Shown piece after piece: positions 44,889 to 55,431 of a DNA stretch of 64,000 nt. The notes under the pieces are model-generated. The model was not told the origin of the DNA, did no database searches, and saw nothing but the letters and a program-made list of their open reading frames with translations. Positions within the stretch are counted from its first letter, which is position 1. Every line of letters starts with the position of its first letter. This stretch comes from Cronobacter malonaticus LMG 23826 (lineage in GTDB: Bacteria; Pseudomonadota; Gammaproteobacteria; Enterobacterales; Enterobacteriaceae), in contig NZ_CP013940.1 of NCBI RefSeq assembly GCF_001277215.2, forward strand, positions 3,596,001 to 3,660,000. The letters are read 5' to 3'. Position numbers and translations under genes: made by a program.

Positions 44889-45045
44889 TTATCACACCAA
44901 TTTCCACTGGCCGAAGCTATTTTCGTGAGTCAGATCAATAAAAGCAGACAAATAATCACCTCTCTCTGACGTAAACGCCGTGCCAGCCCGCGCCACGTCT
45001 GGCTTCACGCCGCGCCTGACGTAACCTTACAAAGAAAAGTGCTTT

Positions 45046-45061
45046 TGTGATGGCATTCAAC
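45046..45061 (+). promoter_or_regulatory. Candidate CRP site for exuT
   Basis: TGTGA-TGGCAT-TCAAC: a perfect left half-site and a partial right half-site. Its centre is about 62 nt upstream of the inferred exuT start, the spacing of class I CRP promoters. Confidence 0.5.
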
Positions 45062-45123
45062 TTTTAAAGCTGTATGACAAGTTATCTTTCTGCCGTCGCA
45101 ACATATAAACCCACGGAATGTTT

Positions 45124-45148
45124 TAAAGGGGTGAGATTCACCCCTTTA
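45124..45148 (+). repeat. Perfect 11-bp inverted repeat in the exuT leader
   Basis: TAAAGGGGTGA - GAT - TCACCCCTTTA: eleven base pairs around a 3-nt centre, without a T run. If transcription starts near 45116 it would form a stem-loop at the very 5' end of the exuT mRNA. Confidence 0.75.
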
Positions 45149-45306
45149 GCCGGAACGGATACCGGCCTGGTCCCATAAATACCGTATGGCAAGACATGGG
45201 CGGCTCCGATAACACCTCCGGCGCGCCTCCCGTTACTGAATAAGCACCGCGTAAGCCTGGCAACATGCCTGCCTGCGCGGCGAACGATTAAACGATGAGG
45301 TTTCCA

Positions 45307-46608
45307 ATGCGTAAAATTAAAGGGTTACGATGGTACATGATTGCACTGGTGACGCTGGGCACCGTGCTGGGCTACCTGACCCGTAACACCGTGGCGGCCG
45401 CAGCGCCCACCCTGATGGAAGAGCTGCACATCTCCACTCAACAATACTCTTATATTATCGCCGCCTATTCCGCGGCTTATACCGTGATGCAACCAGTGGC
45501 GGGTTACGTGCTGGATATTCTCGGCACGAAAATCGGCTACGCCTTCTTTGCCGTAACCTGGGCGGTGTTCTGCGGCGCAACGGCGCTGGCGGGCAGTTGG
45601 GGCGGCCTGGCGCTGGCGCGCGGTGCCGTGGGTGCTGCGGAAGCGGCGATGATCCCGGCGGGCCTTAAAGCCAGTTCCGAGTGGTTCCCGGCGAAAGAGC
45701 GCTCCATCGCGGTGGGCTATTTCAACGTCGGCTCCTCTATCGGTGCCATGATCGCCCCGCCGCTGGTGGTATGGGCTATCGTCATGCACAGCTGGGAGCT
45801 GGCGTTTATTATCTCCGGCGTGCTGAGCTTCGCCTGGGCAATGGCCTGGCTGATTTTCTACAAACATCCGCGCGACCAGAAAAAACTAACCGAAGAAGAA
45901 CGCGATTACATTATTGGCGGCCAGGAAGCGCAGCATCAGACCAACAACGGCAAGAAAATGTCGCCGTGGCAGATCCTGCGCACTCGTCAGTTCTGGGGCA
46001 TCGCGCTGCCGCGCTTTCTGGCGGAACCGGCCTGGGGCACGTTCAACGCCTGGATCCCGCTGTTTATGTTTAAAGTGTACGGCTTTAACCTGAAAGAGAT
46101 CGCGATGTTCGCCTGGATGCCGATGCTGTTTGCGGATCTCGGCTGTATCGTCGGCGGCTATCTGCCACCGCTGTTCCAGCGCTGGTTTGGCGTGAATCTG
46201 ATCGTTTCACGTAAAATGGTGGTGACGCTGGGCGCGGTATTGATGATTGGCCCTGGCATGATTGGCCTGTTCACCAGCCCCTATGTGGCGATTGCCCTGC
46301 TGTGCATCGGCGGTTTCGCGCACCAGTCGCTCTCCGGCGCGCTGATTACGCTCTCCTCTGATGTGTTTGGCCGTAATGAAGTGGCGACTGCCAACGGCCT
46401 CACCGGCATGGCGGCCTGGACCGCGAGCACGCTGTTTGCGCTGGTGGTCGGCGCGCTGGCCGACACCATTGGCTTCAGCCCGCTGTTTGCCGTACTGGCC
46501 GTGTTCGACCTGATGGGCGCGCTGGTTATCTGGACGGTGCTGAAAAACAAACCGGCCAGCGAGCTGGAACGAGAGACACGAAGTGGCGCTCCCGTCACAC
46601 AACACTGA
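45307..46608 (+). CDS. exuT: ExuT, hexuronate (galacturonate/glucuronate) transporter
   Basis: 433-aa major facilitator (anion:cation symporter family) importing D-galacturonate and D-glucuronate with protons. Twelve helices; motifs DILGTKIGYAFFAVTWAVF in the helix 2-3 loop area, ARGAVGAAEAAMIPAGLKASSEWFPAKERSIAVG (a stretch shared with E. coli ExuT, read in two halves here) and LPRFLAEPAWGTFNAW in the second half. Start: ATG 45307 (MRKIKGLRWYMIAL) fits the E. coli start; an ATG at 45295 in frame would add four residues and overlaps the likely SD GAGG. Divergent from uxaCA and followed by exuR. Confidence 0.96.
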   Translation: MRKIKGLRWYMIALVTLGTVLGYLTRNTVAAAAPTLMEELHISTQQYSYIIAAYSAAYTVMQPVAGYVLDILGTKIGYAFFAVTWAVFCGATALAGSWGGLALARGAVGAAEAAMIPAGLKASSEWFPAKERSIAVGYFNVGSSIGAMIAPPLVVWAIVMHSWELAFIISGVLSFAWAMAWLIFYKHPRDQKKLTEEERDYIIGGQEAQHQTNNGKKMSPWQILRTRQFWGIALPRFLAEPAWGTFNAWIPLFMFKVYGFNLKEIAMFAWMPMLFADLGCIVGGYLPPLFQRWFGVNLIVSRKMVVTLGAVLMIGPGMIGLFTSPYVAIALLCIGGFAHQSLSGALITLSSDVFGRNEVATANGLTGMAAWTASTLFALVVGALADTIGFSPLFAVLAVFDLMGALVIWTVLKNKPASELERETRSGAPVTQH

Positions 46609-46620
46609 TCAATCCTCTGG

Positions 46621-46644
46621 AAAGCCGCCTGCGGGCGGCTTTTT
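46621..46644 (+). terminator. Rho-independent terminator of exuT
   Basis: Stem AAAGCCGCC/GGCGGCTTT with a short TGCG loop and T run, 12 nt after the exuT stop. Confidence 0.85.
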
Positions 46645-46672
46645 CATGGGCGTCGAGTGGAGGGCGAACCTG

Positions 46673-46690
46673 AAAAGTGGTATAACAAAT
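46673..46690 (+). promoter_or_regulatory. Candidate ExuR autoregulatory operator
   Basis: AAAAGTGGTATAACAAAT is close to the ExuR/UxuR consensus AAATTGGTATACCAATTT, with the GGTATA core intact. It is 31 nt before the exuR start. Confidence 0.6.
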
Positions 46691-46721
46691 CTAAGCAGTA
46701 TCGTGTTCACTGGAGTCGTAC

Positions 46722-47501
46722 ATGGAAATCGCAGAACCGCGTCGTCTGTATCAACAACTGGCCGCCGAGCTTAAGCAACGCATTGAAGAGGGCGTTTATC
46801 ACGTAGGCGAGAAGCTCCCTGCCGAGCGGTTTATCGCCGACGAGAAAAACGTCAGCCGCACGGTCGTGCGTGAAGCCATCATCATGCTGGAAGTCGAAGG
46901 CTATGTTGAAGTGCGCAAAGGTTCCGGCATTCATGTGATCGCAAACCAGGCGAAACACCACGCGCCGGCACCCGAGCAGGCGTATGAATTCGCCAGCTAT
47001 GGCCCGTTCGAATTATTGCAGGCCCGCCAGCTTATCGAGAGCAATATCGCTGAGTTCGCCGCCACCCAGGTGACCAAGCAGGACATTATTAAGCTGATGG
47101 AAATTCAGGAGAAAGCGCGCAACGAGAAATTCTTCCGCGACTCCGAATGGGATTTGCAGTTTCACGTGCAGGTGGCGCTCGCTACGCAAAACAGCGCGCT
47201 TGCCGCTATCGTTGAAAAAATGTGGACTCAGCGCGTTCACAACCCGTACTGGAAAAAACTGCACGAACATATCGATGCGCGCACCGTCGATAACTGGTGC
47301 GACGATCACGATAAAATTCTTAAGGCGCTGATTCGAAAAGATCCGCATGGGGCGAAGCTCGCGATGTGGCAACATCTGGAGAACACCAAACAGATGCTGT
47401 TTAACGAAACCAGCGACGACTTTGAATTCAATGCCGACCGCTATCTTTTTGCCGAAAACCCGGTGGTTCACCTCGACGCGGCGGCAAACAGCGATAAATA
47501 G
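46722..47501 (+). CDS. exuR: ExuR, GntR-family repressor of hexuronate genes
   Basis: 259-aa FadR-subfamily GntR regulator (E. coli 258 aa) that represses exuT, uxaCA and uxaB until galacturonate-pathway intermediates bind. The winged helix has [36 protein letters not shown] (recognition helix) and [13 protein letters not shown]; the helical FCD effector domain has [16 protein letters not shown] (metal/ligand His) and [11 protein letters not shown]. It has its own promoter region after the exuT terminator. Confidence 0.96.
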   Translation: MEIAEPRRLYQQLAAELKQRIEEGVYHVGEKLPAERFIADEKNVSRTVVREAIIMLEVEGYVEVRKGSGIHVIANQAKHHAPAPEQAYEFASYGPFELLQARQLIESNIAEFAATQVTKQDIIKLMEIQEKARNEKFFRDSEWDLQFHVQVALATQNSALAAIVEKMWTQRVHNPYWKKLHEHIDARTVDNWCDDHDKILKALIRKDPHGAKLAMWQHLENTKQMLFNETSDDFEFNADRYLFAENPVVHLDAAANSDK

Positions 47502-47816
47502 TCCTTCTCTTACCGCGAGGGTAAGCAAACCATATATAGTGTCAGCCTGTGTAAATACCCTCGCCAGCCTTACTCCCTGAAAGCAAAATCAACCTTCAAC
47601 AAAGCACGATTTCTGTGACGCATCAGGCAGAGCTTTGTTACAATTAGACGCATTTCCTGGTGAAAAGTTAGCGCTTGCTTACTTCTCTCATCGCACACGG
47701 AGCCGTGCCGGCGCCAGGAACGCACAGAGCGCTGTTGACGTCCTTCATACCGCAGAAATGTCGCAATGCTATCTGTTCTACCCCATTGGCTTTAACCGAT
47801 GTGCCAGGATCACTGA
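47502..47816. other. 315-nt intergenic region upstream of yqjA
   Basis: No supported gene. A small hairpin (CTTACCGCGAGGGTAAG, 47509-47525) without a T run follows exuR. E. coli yqjA is CpxR-controlled, but I found no clean GTAAA-N5-GTAAA box here. Confidence 0.5.
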
Positions 47817-48479
47817 ATGGAACTTTTGACACAATTACTCACTGCGCTCTGGAGCCAGGACTTCGAAACGCTGGCCAATCCCGGCATGATCGGCATGCTC
47901 TATTTTGTGCTGTTTATGATCCTGTTTCTGGAGAACGGTCTGCTGCCCGCCGCCTTTCTGCCGGGCGACAGCCTGCTGGTGCTGGTGGGCGTGCTTATCG
48001 CCAAAGGCGCGCTCGGCTATCCGCAAACGGTGCTGCTGTTAACCGCCGCCGCAAGCCTCGGCTGCTGGGTGAGCTATATCCAGGGGCGCTGGCTTGGCAA
48101 TACGCGCATCGTCCAGAACTGGCTGTCGCATCTGCCCGCGCATTATCACCAGCGGGCGCATCATCTGTTCCATAAACATGGGCTGTCCGCGCTGCTGCTG
48201 GGCCGCTTTATCGCGTTTGTGCGCACGCTGCTGCCTACCATCGCCGGGCTTTCCGGCCTTAATAACGCCCGTTTTCAGTTCTTTAACTGGATGAGCGGCC
48301 TGCTGTGGGTGGTTATTCTCACGACGCTCGGTTATCTGCTCGGCAAAACGCCGGTGTTCCTTAAATATGAAGACGCCCTGATGTCCTGTCTGATGCTGCT
48401 GCCAGTCGTGCTGCTGGTTATCGGCCTAATAGGATCGCTGGTGGTGTTATGGAAGAAAAAACATGGCAACCGGAGCTAA
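47817..48479 (+). CDS. yqjA: YqjA, DedA-family membrane protein
   Basis: 220-aa DedA/VTT-family inner membrane protein needed in E. coli (with the paralog YghB) for cell division, osmotic/pH tolerance and proton motive force maintenance. The motif [12 protein letters not shown] (about 48-59) has the membrane-embedded Asp; [21 protein letters not shown] (about 129-149) carries the conserved Arg residues and E/GxxR pattern. About five to six helices. It is followed 3 nt later by mzrA, forming the known yqjA-mzrA operon. Confidence 0.95.
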   Translation: MELLTQLLTALWSQDFETLANPGMIGMLYFVLFMILFLENGLLPAAFLPGDSLLVLVGVLIAKGALGYPQTVLLLTAAASLGCWVSYIQGRWLGNTRIVQNWLSHLPAHYHQRAHHLFHKHGLSALLLGRFIAFVRTLLPTIAGLSGLNNARFQFFNWMSGLLWVVILTTLGYLLGKTPVFLKYEDALMSCLMLLPVVLLVIGLIGSLVVLWKKKHGNRS

Positions 48480-48482
48480 AGG

Positions 48483-48866
48483 ATGGCTTTCAAACGCGCG
48501 CTTTCTCGTCGTCTTACGCTAACGCTCGCGGCAGGCGCGCTGCTGGTGGCAGTGCTGTTAAGCTGCGCCGCGCTGCAAAAGCATGAAACCACGCTTGAGA
48601 TACGCGCGGTGTCGCAGGGCGCGACGATCCCGGACGGCTTCTCCGTCTGGCACCATCTCGACGCCAACGGCATCCGCTTTAAAAGCATTACGCCGCAGGA
48701 TGACATTCTGCTGATCAAGTTCGACACCAGCGATCAGAGCGAAGCGGCGCGCAAGGTGCTCTATCGCTCGCTGCCGCGCGGTTTTGTTATCGCCCAGCAG
48801 GAAGAAAAAAGCCTCACCCCCGCCTGGCTCACTCGCCTGCGTCATGACATTCAGCGCCTGGGTTAA
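48483..48866 (+). CDS. mzrA: MzrA (YqjB), modulator of EnvZ/OmpR
   Basis: 127-aa bitopic inner membrane protein. One N-terminal helix (about 12-30), then a small periplasmic domain with [19 protein letters not shown] and [12 protein letters not shown]. In E. coli MzrA binds EnvZ in the periplasm and links the CpxA/CpxR and EnvZ/OmpR systems. The protein ends RHDIQRLG, close to the E. coli one. Second gene of yqjA-mzrA. Confidence 0.92.
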   Translation: MAFKRALSRRLTLTLAAGALLVAVLLSCAALQKHETTLEIRAVSQGATIPDGFSVWHHLDANGIRFKSITPQDDILLIKFDTSDQSEAARKVLYRSLPRGFVIAQQEEKSLTPAWLTRLRHDIQRLG

Positions 48867-49017
48867 CCCTTCCAGGAATCTGAATCTTTTCACGGACTTT
48901 GGGGTTTGCGTTATTACTTACTATGCTTGAGTAAGCGCAACCCATTGTTCTGTCCGCGCAACACAACCGGAATCGCGTCAGGCCGCTGGCCTTACGCAAC
49001 ACAATGGAAGGTTAATC

Positions 49018-49386
49018 ATGAATTACCGCACAGTACTGGCCTTAGCCCTTTTTTCCTGGAATGCCGCAGCGCTTGCCGCCTCCCCCTGTGAAGAAAAAGC
49101 GCAGGAGATTAAAAAGGAGATCCGCTACGCCGAGCAGCACCATAATCAGGGGCGCATCGACGGGCTGAAAAAAGCGCTAAGTCAGGTACAGGCCAACTGC
49201 CGCGACGGCGATGTCATCGCTGAACACCGGCAGAAAGTGGCTGAGAAACAGGCGGAAGTGGCCGAGCGCCGCGCCGAATTGCATGAAGCGTCGCAGAAAG
49301 GCGATGCTGAAAAAATTGCCAAACGTCGCCACAAGCTCGCTGAAGCCGAGCAAGAGCTTAAGGCGCTGAAAGCTCAAGATTACTGA
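49018..49386 (+). CDS. yqjC: YqjC, DUF1090 periplasmic protein
   Basis: 122-aa secreted protein. A Sec signal peptide (about 1-21, ALAA|S) precedes a highly charged, alpha-helical mature part with CEEKAQEIKKEI and two Cys (near 24 and 61), then coiled-coil-like heptads rich in Ala, Glu, Lys (about 65-118). Family DUF1090; function unknown. First gene of the yqjC-D-E-K group, 151 nt after mzrA with its own likely promoter. Confidence 0.92.
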   Translation: MNYRTVLALALFSWNAAALAASPCEEKAQEIKKEIRYAEQHHNQGRIDGLKKALSQVQANCRDGDVIAEHRQKVAEKQAEVAERRAELHEASQKGDAEKIAKRRHKLAEAEQELKALKAQDY

Positions 49387-49421
49387 GCTTATGGATAACC
49401 CTCACTTATCAGGAGAGCATT

Positions 49422-49724
49422 ATGTCAAAAGAAAATACCGACCACCTGCGCGCTGAGTTGAAATCGCTTGCCGATACGCTGGAAGAGGTGCTGACCGCCT
49501 CCGGGGACAAATCGAAGGAAGAGATGAGCAAACTGCGCAATAAAGCAGAGCGCGCGCTGAAAGACACCCGTTATCACTTAACCGAAACCGGTGACGTCAT
49601 CGCTAAACAGACCCGCGAAGCGGCGGCGCGTGCGGAAGATTATGTGCGTGAAAATCCGTGGACCGGCGTGGGTATTGGTGCGGCCATCGGCGTCGTGCTG
49701 GGCGTGCTCCTGACGCGGCGCTGA
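49422..49724 (+). CDS. yqjD: YqjD, membrane-anchored ribosome-binding protein
   Basis: 100-aa DUF883/ElaB-type protein. A charged amphipathic N-terminal part (about 5-70) is followed by VRENPWTGVGIGAAIGVVLGVLL, a C-terminal tail anchor with glycine-zipper pattern, ending in RR. In E. coli YqjD sits in the inner membrane and binds 70S and 100S ribosomes in stationary phase. Spaced 35 nt after yqjC and 2 nt before yqjE. Confidence 0.94.
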   Translation: MSKENTDHLRAELKSLADTLEEVLTASGDKSKEEMSKLRNKAERALKDTRYHLTETGDVIAKQTREAAARAEDYVRENPWTGVGIGAAIGVVLGVLLTRR

Positions 49725-49726
49725 TT

Positions 49727-50125
49727 ATGACGGAGCCTCGTCACGCGCAAGGGCCGGGTAAAAGCGTTCTCGGCATCGGACAACGTATCGTCACCGTGCT
49801 TGTGGAGATGGTGGAAACCCGTTTACGGCTCGCTGTCGTGGAGCTGGAAGAGGAGAAAGCAAATCTCTTTCAGCTGCTGCTGATGACTGGCCTGACGATG
49901 CTGTTTGCCGCCTTTGGACTGATGAGTCTGATGGTGCTGCTTATCTGGGCAGTCGATCCGCAGTATCGCCTTAACGTCATGATTGGCACGACCGTCGCGC
50001 TGTTTGTGCTAGCGCTGATTGGCGGCATCTGGACGCTCAGGAAATCGCGTCAGTCGACGCTTCTGCGCCACACGCGTCATGAGCTTTCTAATGACCGCCA
50101 GCTGCTGGAGGACGATAAGTCATGA
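49727..50125 (+). CDS. yqjE: YqjE, inner membrane protein
   Basis: 132-aa protein (E. coli 134) of the Phage_holin_3_6/YqjE family. A short N-terminus (MTEPRHAQGPGKSVLGIG) precedes an amphipathic helix with VVELEEEKANLFQLLL and two membrane helices (about 49-77 and 84-103). The real start is the ATG at 49727, 2 nt after yqjD; the frame upstream is a shadow over yqjD. Its stop overlaps the yqjK start by four bases (ATGA type). Confidence 0.93.
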   Translation: MTEPRHAQGPGKSVLGIGQRIVTVLVEMVETRLRLAVVELEEEKANLFQLLLMTGLTMLFAAFGLMSLMVLLIWAVDPQYRLNVMIGTTVALFVLALIGGIWTLRKSRQSTLLRHTRHELSNDRQLLEDDKS

Positions 50126-50418
50126 GCATGAGCAAAGCCGAGCGCGAAAGGCGCAAAGCGCTGCTGCTCAGTCAAATCCAGCAGCAGCGGCTGGATATGG
50201 CCGCCGGTCGTCGCGACTGGCTTGCCGTCACTGGCTCATACGATCGTAGCTGGAACACGCTGCTGAGCCTGCGCTCCTGGGCGCTGGTCGGTAGCAGCGC
50301 GATGGCTATCTGGAGCATCAGGAACCCTAACTTCCTGCTGCGCTGGGCTAAACGCGGTTTCGCCGCGTGGAGCACCTGGCGGTTGATTAAAACCACCATG
50401 AAACATCCGCTCCCCTGA
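50122..50418 (+). CDS. yqjK: YqjK, YqjK-like protein
   Basis: 98-aa basic protein (E. coli 99 aa). It starts MSMSKAERERRKALLLSQIQ, has RRDWLAVT and a moderately hydrophobic middle (LRSWALVGSSAMAIWSI, about 50-66), and ends in a basic stretch. Function unknown. Translationally coupled to yqjE by overlap and followed by a terminator. Confidence 0.92.
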   Translation: MSMSKAERERRKALLLSQIQQQRLDMAAGRRDWLAVTGSYDRSWNTLLSLRSWALVGSSAMAIWSIRNPNFLLRWAKRGFAAWSTWRLIKTTMKHPLP

Positions 50419-50424
50419 CACTAT

Positions 50425-50452
50425 CGCCTCTCCCCGGAGAGGCGTTTTTTTA
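50425..50452 (+). terminator. Rho-independent terminator of yqjCDEK
   Basis: Stem GCCTCTCC/GGAGAGGC (50426-50433 with 50436-50443), 2-nt loop, run of T to 50451. Confidence 0.9.
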
Positions 50453-50630
50453 TCTCCTTATTTATCCTTCATTATTTTTGAATAACTTTGCCAGTTTTCC
50501 TTGCTTACATTCCCGTCACGCCCGCCCTATGATGCTTTCCATCAACGGCGGAACGCGGATAACCCCGCGCAAAGCAGCCCTTTAATGACAATTAACCTTT
50601 CGTGATGAAGCGGGTTTCCTGGAGAGTAAA

Positions 50631-51023
50631 ATGAAAAAATTCGAAGATGCTGGCGTACTGGTGGCACGTATTCTGATGCCGATTCTGTTTATCGTCTCCG
50701 GCTTTGGCAAAATTACCGGCTATGCGGGCACACAGCAGTATATGGAAGCGATGGGCGTACCGGGCTTTATTCTGCCGCTGGTTATCCTGCTTGAGTTCGG
50801 CGGCGGTCTGGCGATTCTCTTCGGGTTCCTGACCCGCACCACCGCGCTGATTACCGCTGTGTTTACGCTGCTGACGGCGTTCCTGTTCCACAGCAACTTC
50901 GCGGAAGGCGTCAACTCCATCATGTTTATGAAGAACTTTTCTATCGCGGGCGGCTATCTGCTGCTGGCGCTGATGGGTCCTGGCGCGTACAGCCTGGATC
51001 GTCTGCTGAAAAAGAACTGGTAA
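50631..51023 (+). CDS. yqjF: YqjF, DoxX-family membrane protein
   Basis: 130-aa DoxX/SURF4-like protein with four helices. Motifs: ARILMPILFIVSGFGKITGY (about 9-28), FILPLVILLEFGGGLAILFGF and MKNFSIAGGYLLLALMGPGAYSLD. In E. coli yqjF is induced by nitroaromatic compounds such as 2,4-dinitrotoluene. It precedes yqjG by 75 nt, and both are often linked to quinone-type stress. Confidence 0.93.
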   Translation: MKKFEDAGVLVARILMPILFIVSGFGKITGYAGTQQYMEAMGVPGFILPLVILLEFGGGLAILFGFLTRTTALITAVFTLLTAFLFHSNFAEGVNSIMFMKNFSIAGGYLLLALMGPGAYSLDRLLKKNW

Positions 51024-51098
51024 CTGACTTTACGGCAGGCGGCCCTCACCGCCTGCCTTTTTGCCATACTGAGAGGATATTTCTGACAGGAGAGCATC

Positions 51099-52085
51099 AT
51101 GGGACAACTGATCGACGGCGTCTGGCACGACACCTGGTATGACACCAAATCCACCGGCGGCCGCTTTAAGCGCTCCTCGGCGGCGTACCGCAACTGGGTG
51201 ACCGCCGACGGCCAACCCGGCCCGACAGGCGAAGGCGGCTTTGCAGCGCAGAAAGATCGCTACCATCTTTATGTCTCGCTCGCCTGCCCGTGGGCGCACC
51301 GCACATTAATTTTGCGCGCGCTGAAAGGGCTGGAGTCGTTTATCTCTGTCTCGGTCGTGCATCCGCTGATGCTGGAAAACGGCTGGACCTTCGGCGACGA
51401 TTTCCCGGCGGCGACCGGCGACACGCTCTATCAGCACGATTTCCTCTATCAGCTTTATCTTCAGGCCGATCCGCACTATTCCGGGCGCGTTACCGTGCCG
51501 GTGCTGTGGGATAAAGAGCGTCAGACCATCGTCAGTAACGAATCCGCCGATATCATTCGCATGTTCAACAGCGCGTTTGACGCACTCGGCGCTCGTGCGG
51601 GCGATTACTATCCGCAGGCGCTGCGCGCGGAGATAGATGAGCTGAACGGCTGGATTTACGACACAGTGAACAACGGCGTCTATAAAGCGGGCTTCGCCAC
51701 CAGCCAGCAGGCGTATGACGAAGCGGTGGAACAGGTATTCGCTTCGCTGTCGCGCCTTGAGCAGATCCTCGGCCAGCAGCGTTATCTCGCAGGCGATCAG
51801 CTCACCGAAGCCGATATTCGACTGTGGACGACGCTCGTGCGTTTTGACCCGGTCTACGTGACGCATTTCAAATGCGATAAGCATCGCATCAGCGATTACC
51901 TGAATCTGCATGGCTTCCTGCGCGAGATTTACCAGATGCCGGGCATCGCGGAAACCGTGGATTTCGGGCATATCCGCCACCACTATTTTTGCAGCCACAA
52001 AACCATTAACCCGACCGGTATTATTTCCATCGGCCCCTGGCAGGATCTCGACGAGCCGCACGGGCGCGACGAACGCTTCCGCTAA
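51099..52085 (+). CDS. yqjG: YqjG, glutathionyl-hydroquinone reductase
   Basis: 328-aa Xi-class glutathione transferase that reduces glutathionyl-hydroquinones using glutathione. Hallmark CPWAHR with catalytic Cys near residue 63 (SLACPWAHRTLI), then YQLYLQADPHYSGRVTVPVLWD, SNESADIIRMFN and the C-terminal helical domain ending IISIGPWQDLDEPHGRDER. Length as in E. coli. It may share a transcript with yqjF. Confidence 0.96.
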   Translation: MGQLIDGVWHDTWYDTKSTGGRFKRSSAAYRNWVTADGQPGPTGEGGFAAQKDRYHLYVSLACPWAHRTLILRALKGLESFISVSVVHPLMLENGWTFGDDFPAATGDTLYQHDFLYQLYLQADPHYSGRVTVPVLWDKERQTIVSNESADIIRMFNSAFDALGARAGDYYPQALRAEIDELNGWIYDTVNNGVYKAGFATSQQAYDEAVEQVFASLSRLEQILGQQRYLAGDQLTEADIRLWTTLVRFDPVYVTHFKCDKHRISDYLNLHGFLREIYQMPGIAETVDFGHIRHHYFCSHKTINPTGIISIGPWQDLDEPHGRDERFR

Positions 52086-52240
52086 TCCGCTTCGCCCTAA
52101 GCCTCTTCTGAAAAATGCGCCGTTCCGACGGCGCTCACATTTTGCATTTTCCCCCAGGCCGTTTCCCCTCCTGACAGCTAGCATTTAGTTAAGCGATCGC
52201 TTTAAAAACAAGTGATTGATGGCAAGGGAGGCGAGAACAG

Positions 52241-52606
52241 ATGTACTGGTACATTAAAGCGTTTAGAAATTACCTCGGGTTTACCGGCAGGGCGCGTCGT
52301 AAAGAGTACTGGATGTTCACCCTGGTAAATCTCATTCTGGCGGGCGTCATGGTGGCGCTCGATACCATACTTGGGCTGCGCGTTATCGGCGAACAAGGGC
52401 TGCTGACGCTGATTTACGGGCTTGCGGTGCTGCTGCCCGCGCTGGCGGTACAGTTCCGCCGCTTGCATGACACTGACCGCACCGCGCGGTGGCTGTTTGT
52501 CCTGTTGATCCCGGTTATCGGCTGGCTGATGATCCTCGCGTTCAACACGCAGGAAGGCACTCACGGCGAAAACCGCTTCGGCCCTGACCCGAAACATCAT
52601 CACTGA
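52241..52606 (+). CDS. yhaH: YhaH, DUF805 membrane protein
   Basis: 121-aa inner membrane protein with the DUF805 pattern FRNYLGFTGRARRKEYWMF near the N-terminus, helices at about 26-45, 50-68 and 82-100, and FRRLHDTDRTARWL. E. coli has the paralog yhaI next to it; here yhaI is missing and the scr regulon follows directly. Function unknown. Confidence 0.92.
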   Translation: MYWYIKAFRNYLGFTGRARRKEYWMFTLVNLILAGVMVALDTILGLRVIGEQGLLTLIYGLAVLLPALAVQFRRLHDTDRTARWLFVLLIPVIGWLMILAFNTQEGTHGENRFGPDPKHHH

Positions 52607-52689
52607 TCCTCTGGCCGCGTTCCGGCGCGGCGCGTTTCTGCTCTCTTTCCCCATCGCCGCATCCTAAGCGTATAAAGAGTGTTGATTAG

Positions 52690-52703
52690 CTAAACCGGTT
52701 TAA
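52690..52703 (+). promoter_or_regulatory. ScrR operator upstream of scrK
   Basis: CTAAACCGGTTTAA, one base short of the perfect palindrome found twice before scrY. It lies 38 nt before the scrK start, over the expected promoter. Confidence 0.85.
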
Positions 52704-52740
52704 CTATTGTTTAGCGCAGGATGAATCGAAGGAGATATAC

Positions 52741-53664
52741 ATGTTAGCAAAAGTATGGGCGCTTGGAGATGCCGTGGTGGATCTGCTGCCCGACGGCCAC
52801 GGCCGGTTACTGCAATGCCCTGGCGGTGCCCCCGCCAACGTGGCCGTCGGCGTGGCGCGGCTTGGCGGCGCGAGCGGGTTTATCGGCCGCGTCGGGCGCG
52901 ATCCGTTCGGGGCGTTTATGACGCAGACGTTGACCGATGAAAACGTCGATACCCGCGCCATGCATCAGGACCCGGCGCACCGTACCTCGACGGTGGTGGT
53001 GGCGCTGGATGACTGCGGCGAACGCTCGTTCACCTTTATGGTGCGCCCGTCCGCCGATCTGTTTCTTACCGCCGACGACTTACCGCCGTTCGACGCAGGC
53101 GAGTGGCTGCACGTTTGCTCGATTGCGCTATGCGCCCAGCCCTCGCGCGATACCGCGTTTGAGGCGATGGCGCGCATTAAGCGTGCGGGCGGGTTTGTCA
53201 GTTTCGACCCAAACATCCGTGAAGATCTCTGGCCGGATACCGCACAGCTGCGTGACTGCATTGAGCGCGCGCTGGCACTGGCGGATGTGGTGAAACTCTC
53301 ACTGGAAGAGCTGGCGTTTATTGCCGGAGCGGATGACGAAGAAAGCGCCCTGGCGCTGGCACGCCGCCACGCGATCCCGCTGCTGCTGATCACCCGCGGC
53401 GCAGAAGGCGTCGATGCCTGCTTCAACGGTGAGCTGCACCACTACCCGGCGGTGCCGGTCGAGTGCGTCGATACCACTGGCGCGGGCGACGCTTTCGTTG
53501 CCGGGCTGCTCTGGAGCCTTGCCGCGCATGGCCTGCCGCAGAGCGCCGTACAGCTTGCGCCCGTGATTGCCGCAGCCCAGGCCTGCGGCGCGCTCGCGAC
53601 CACCGCCAAAGGCGCGATGACCGCCCTGCCCCGCCTTAACGATCTCCAACCACACCTCGCCTGA
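52741..53664 (+). CDS. scrK: ScrK, ATP-dependent fructokinase
   Basis: 307-aa PfkB-family kinase phosphorylating the fructose released from sucrose-6-phosphate by ScrB. Both PfkB signatures are present: GGAPANVAVGVARLGG (about 22-37) and DTTGAGDAFVAGLLWS (about 244-259) with the catalytic Asp. GDAVVDLLPD at the N-terminus is the substrate-binding start. SD AAGGAGATATAC is 6 nt before the ATG. It has its own ScrR operator and terminator, so is a separate unit from scrYAB, as in the enteric scr regulons of plasmid pUR400 and Klebsiella. Confidence 0.95.
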   Translation: MLAKVWALGDAVVDLLPDGHGRLLQCPGGAPANVAVGVARLGGASGFIGRVGRDPFGAFMTQTLTDENVDTRAMHQDPAHRTSTVVVALDDCGERSFTFMVRPSADLFLTADDLPPFDAGEWLHVCSIALCAQPSRDTAFEAMARIKRAGGFVSFDPNIREDLWPDTAQLRDCIERALALADVVKLSLEELAFIAGADDEESALALARRHAIPLLLITRGAEGVDACFNGELHHYPAVPVECVDTTGAGDAFVAGLLWSLAAHGLPQSAVQLAPVIAAAQACGALATTAKGAMTALPRLNDLQPHLA

Positions 53665-53670
53665 TCCTCT

Positions 53671-53693
53671 GAGCCGCTGCCGCGGCTCGTTTT
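53671..53693 (+). terminator. Rho-independent terminator of scrK
   Basis: Stem GAGCCGC/GCGGCTC (53671-53677 with 53682-53688) followed by GTTTT. Confidence 0.8.
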
Positions 53694-53712
53694 GCGAACC
53701 GCATCACAATCA

Positions 53713-53785
53713 CTAAACCGGTTTAGCTAATTTAATTGCCAGTAAAAATAAGGCGTGATTATGATTGCCGCCTAAACCGGTTTAG
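53713..53785 (+). promoter_or_regulatory. Two ScrR operators upstream of scrYAB
   Basis: Perfect 14-bp palindromes CTAAACCGGTTTAG at 53713-53726 and 53772-53785, centres 59 bp apart (between five and six helical turns). The spacing permits a tetrameric LacI-type repressor to bind both. The promoter should lie between or over them. Confidence 0.9.
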
Positions 53786-55360
<1,575 letters not shown>

Positions 55361-55366
55361 TAAAAC

Positions 55367-55387
55367 GGCCCCTGCCGCGCGGGGGCC
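55367..55387 (+). repeat. Intercistronic hairpin scrY-scrA
   Basis: Stem GGCCCC/GGGGCC (55367-55372 with 55382-55387) with a GC-rich loop and no T run. It lies seven nt after scrY and may protect the scrY message 3' end or reduce downstream expression. Confidence 0.6.
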
Positions 55388-55431
55388 TGCGTATTGCTGA
55401 CAACATAAAAAACCACAAGACTGAGGTTGTT

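Noticed and set aside
47502..47816. CpxR box upstream of yqjA-mzrA
   Set aside because: Expected from E. coli, but no GTAAA-N5-GTAAA pair could be found by eye.
53740..53775. CRP site between the scrY operators
   Set aside because: CGTGATTATGATTGCC has only one good half-site; likely catabolite control cannot be located with confidence.
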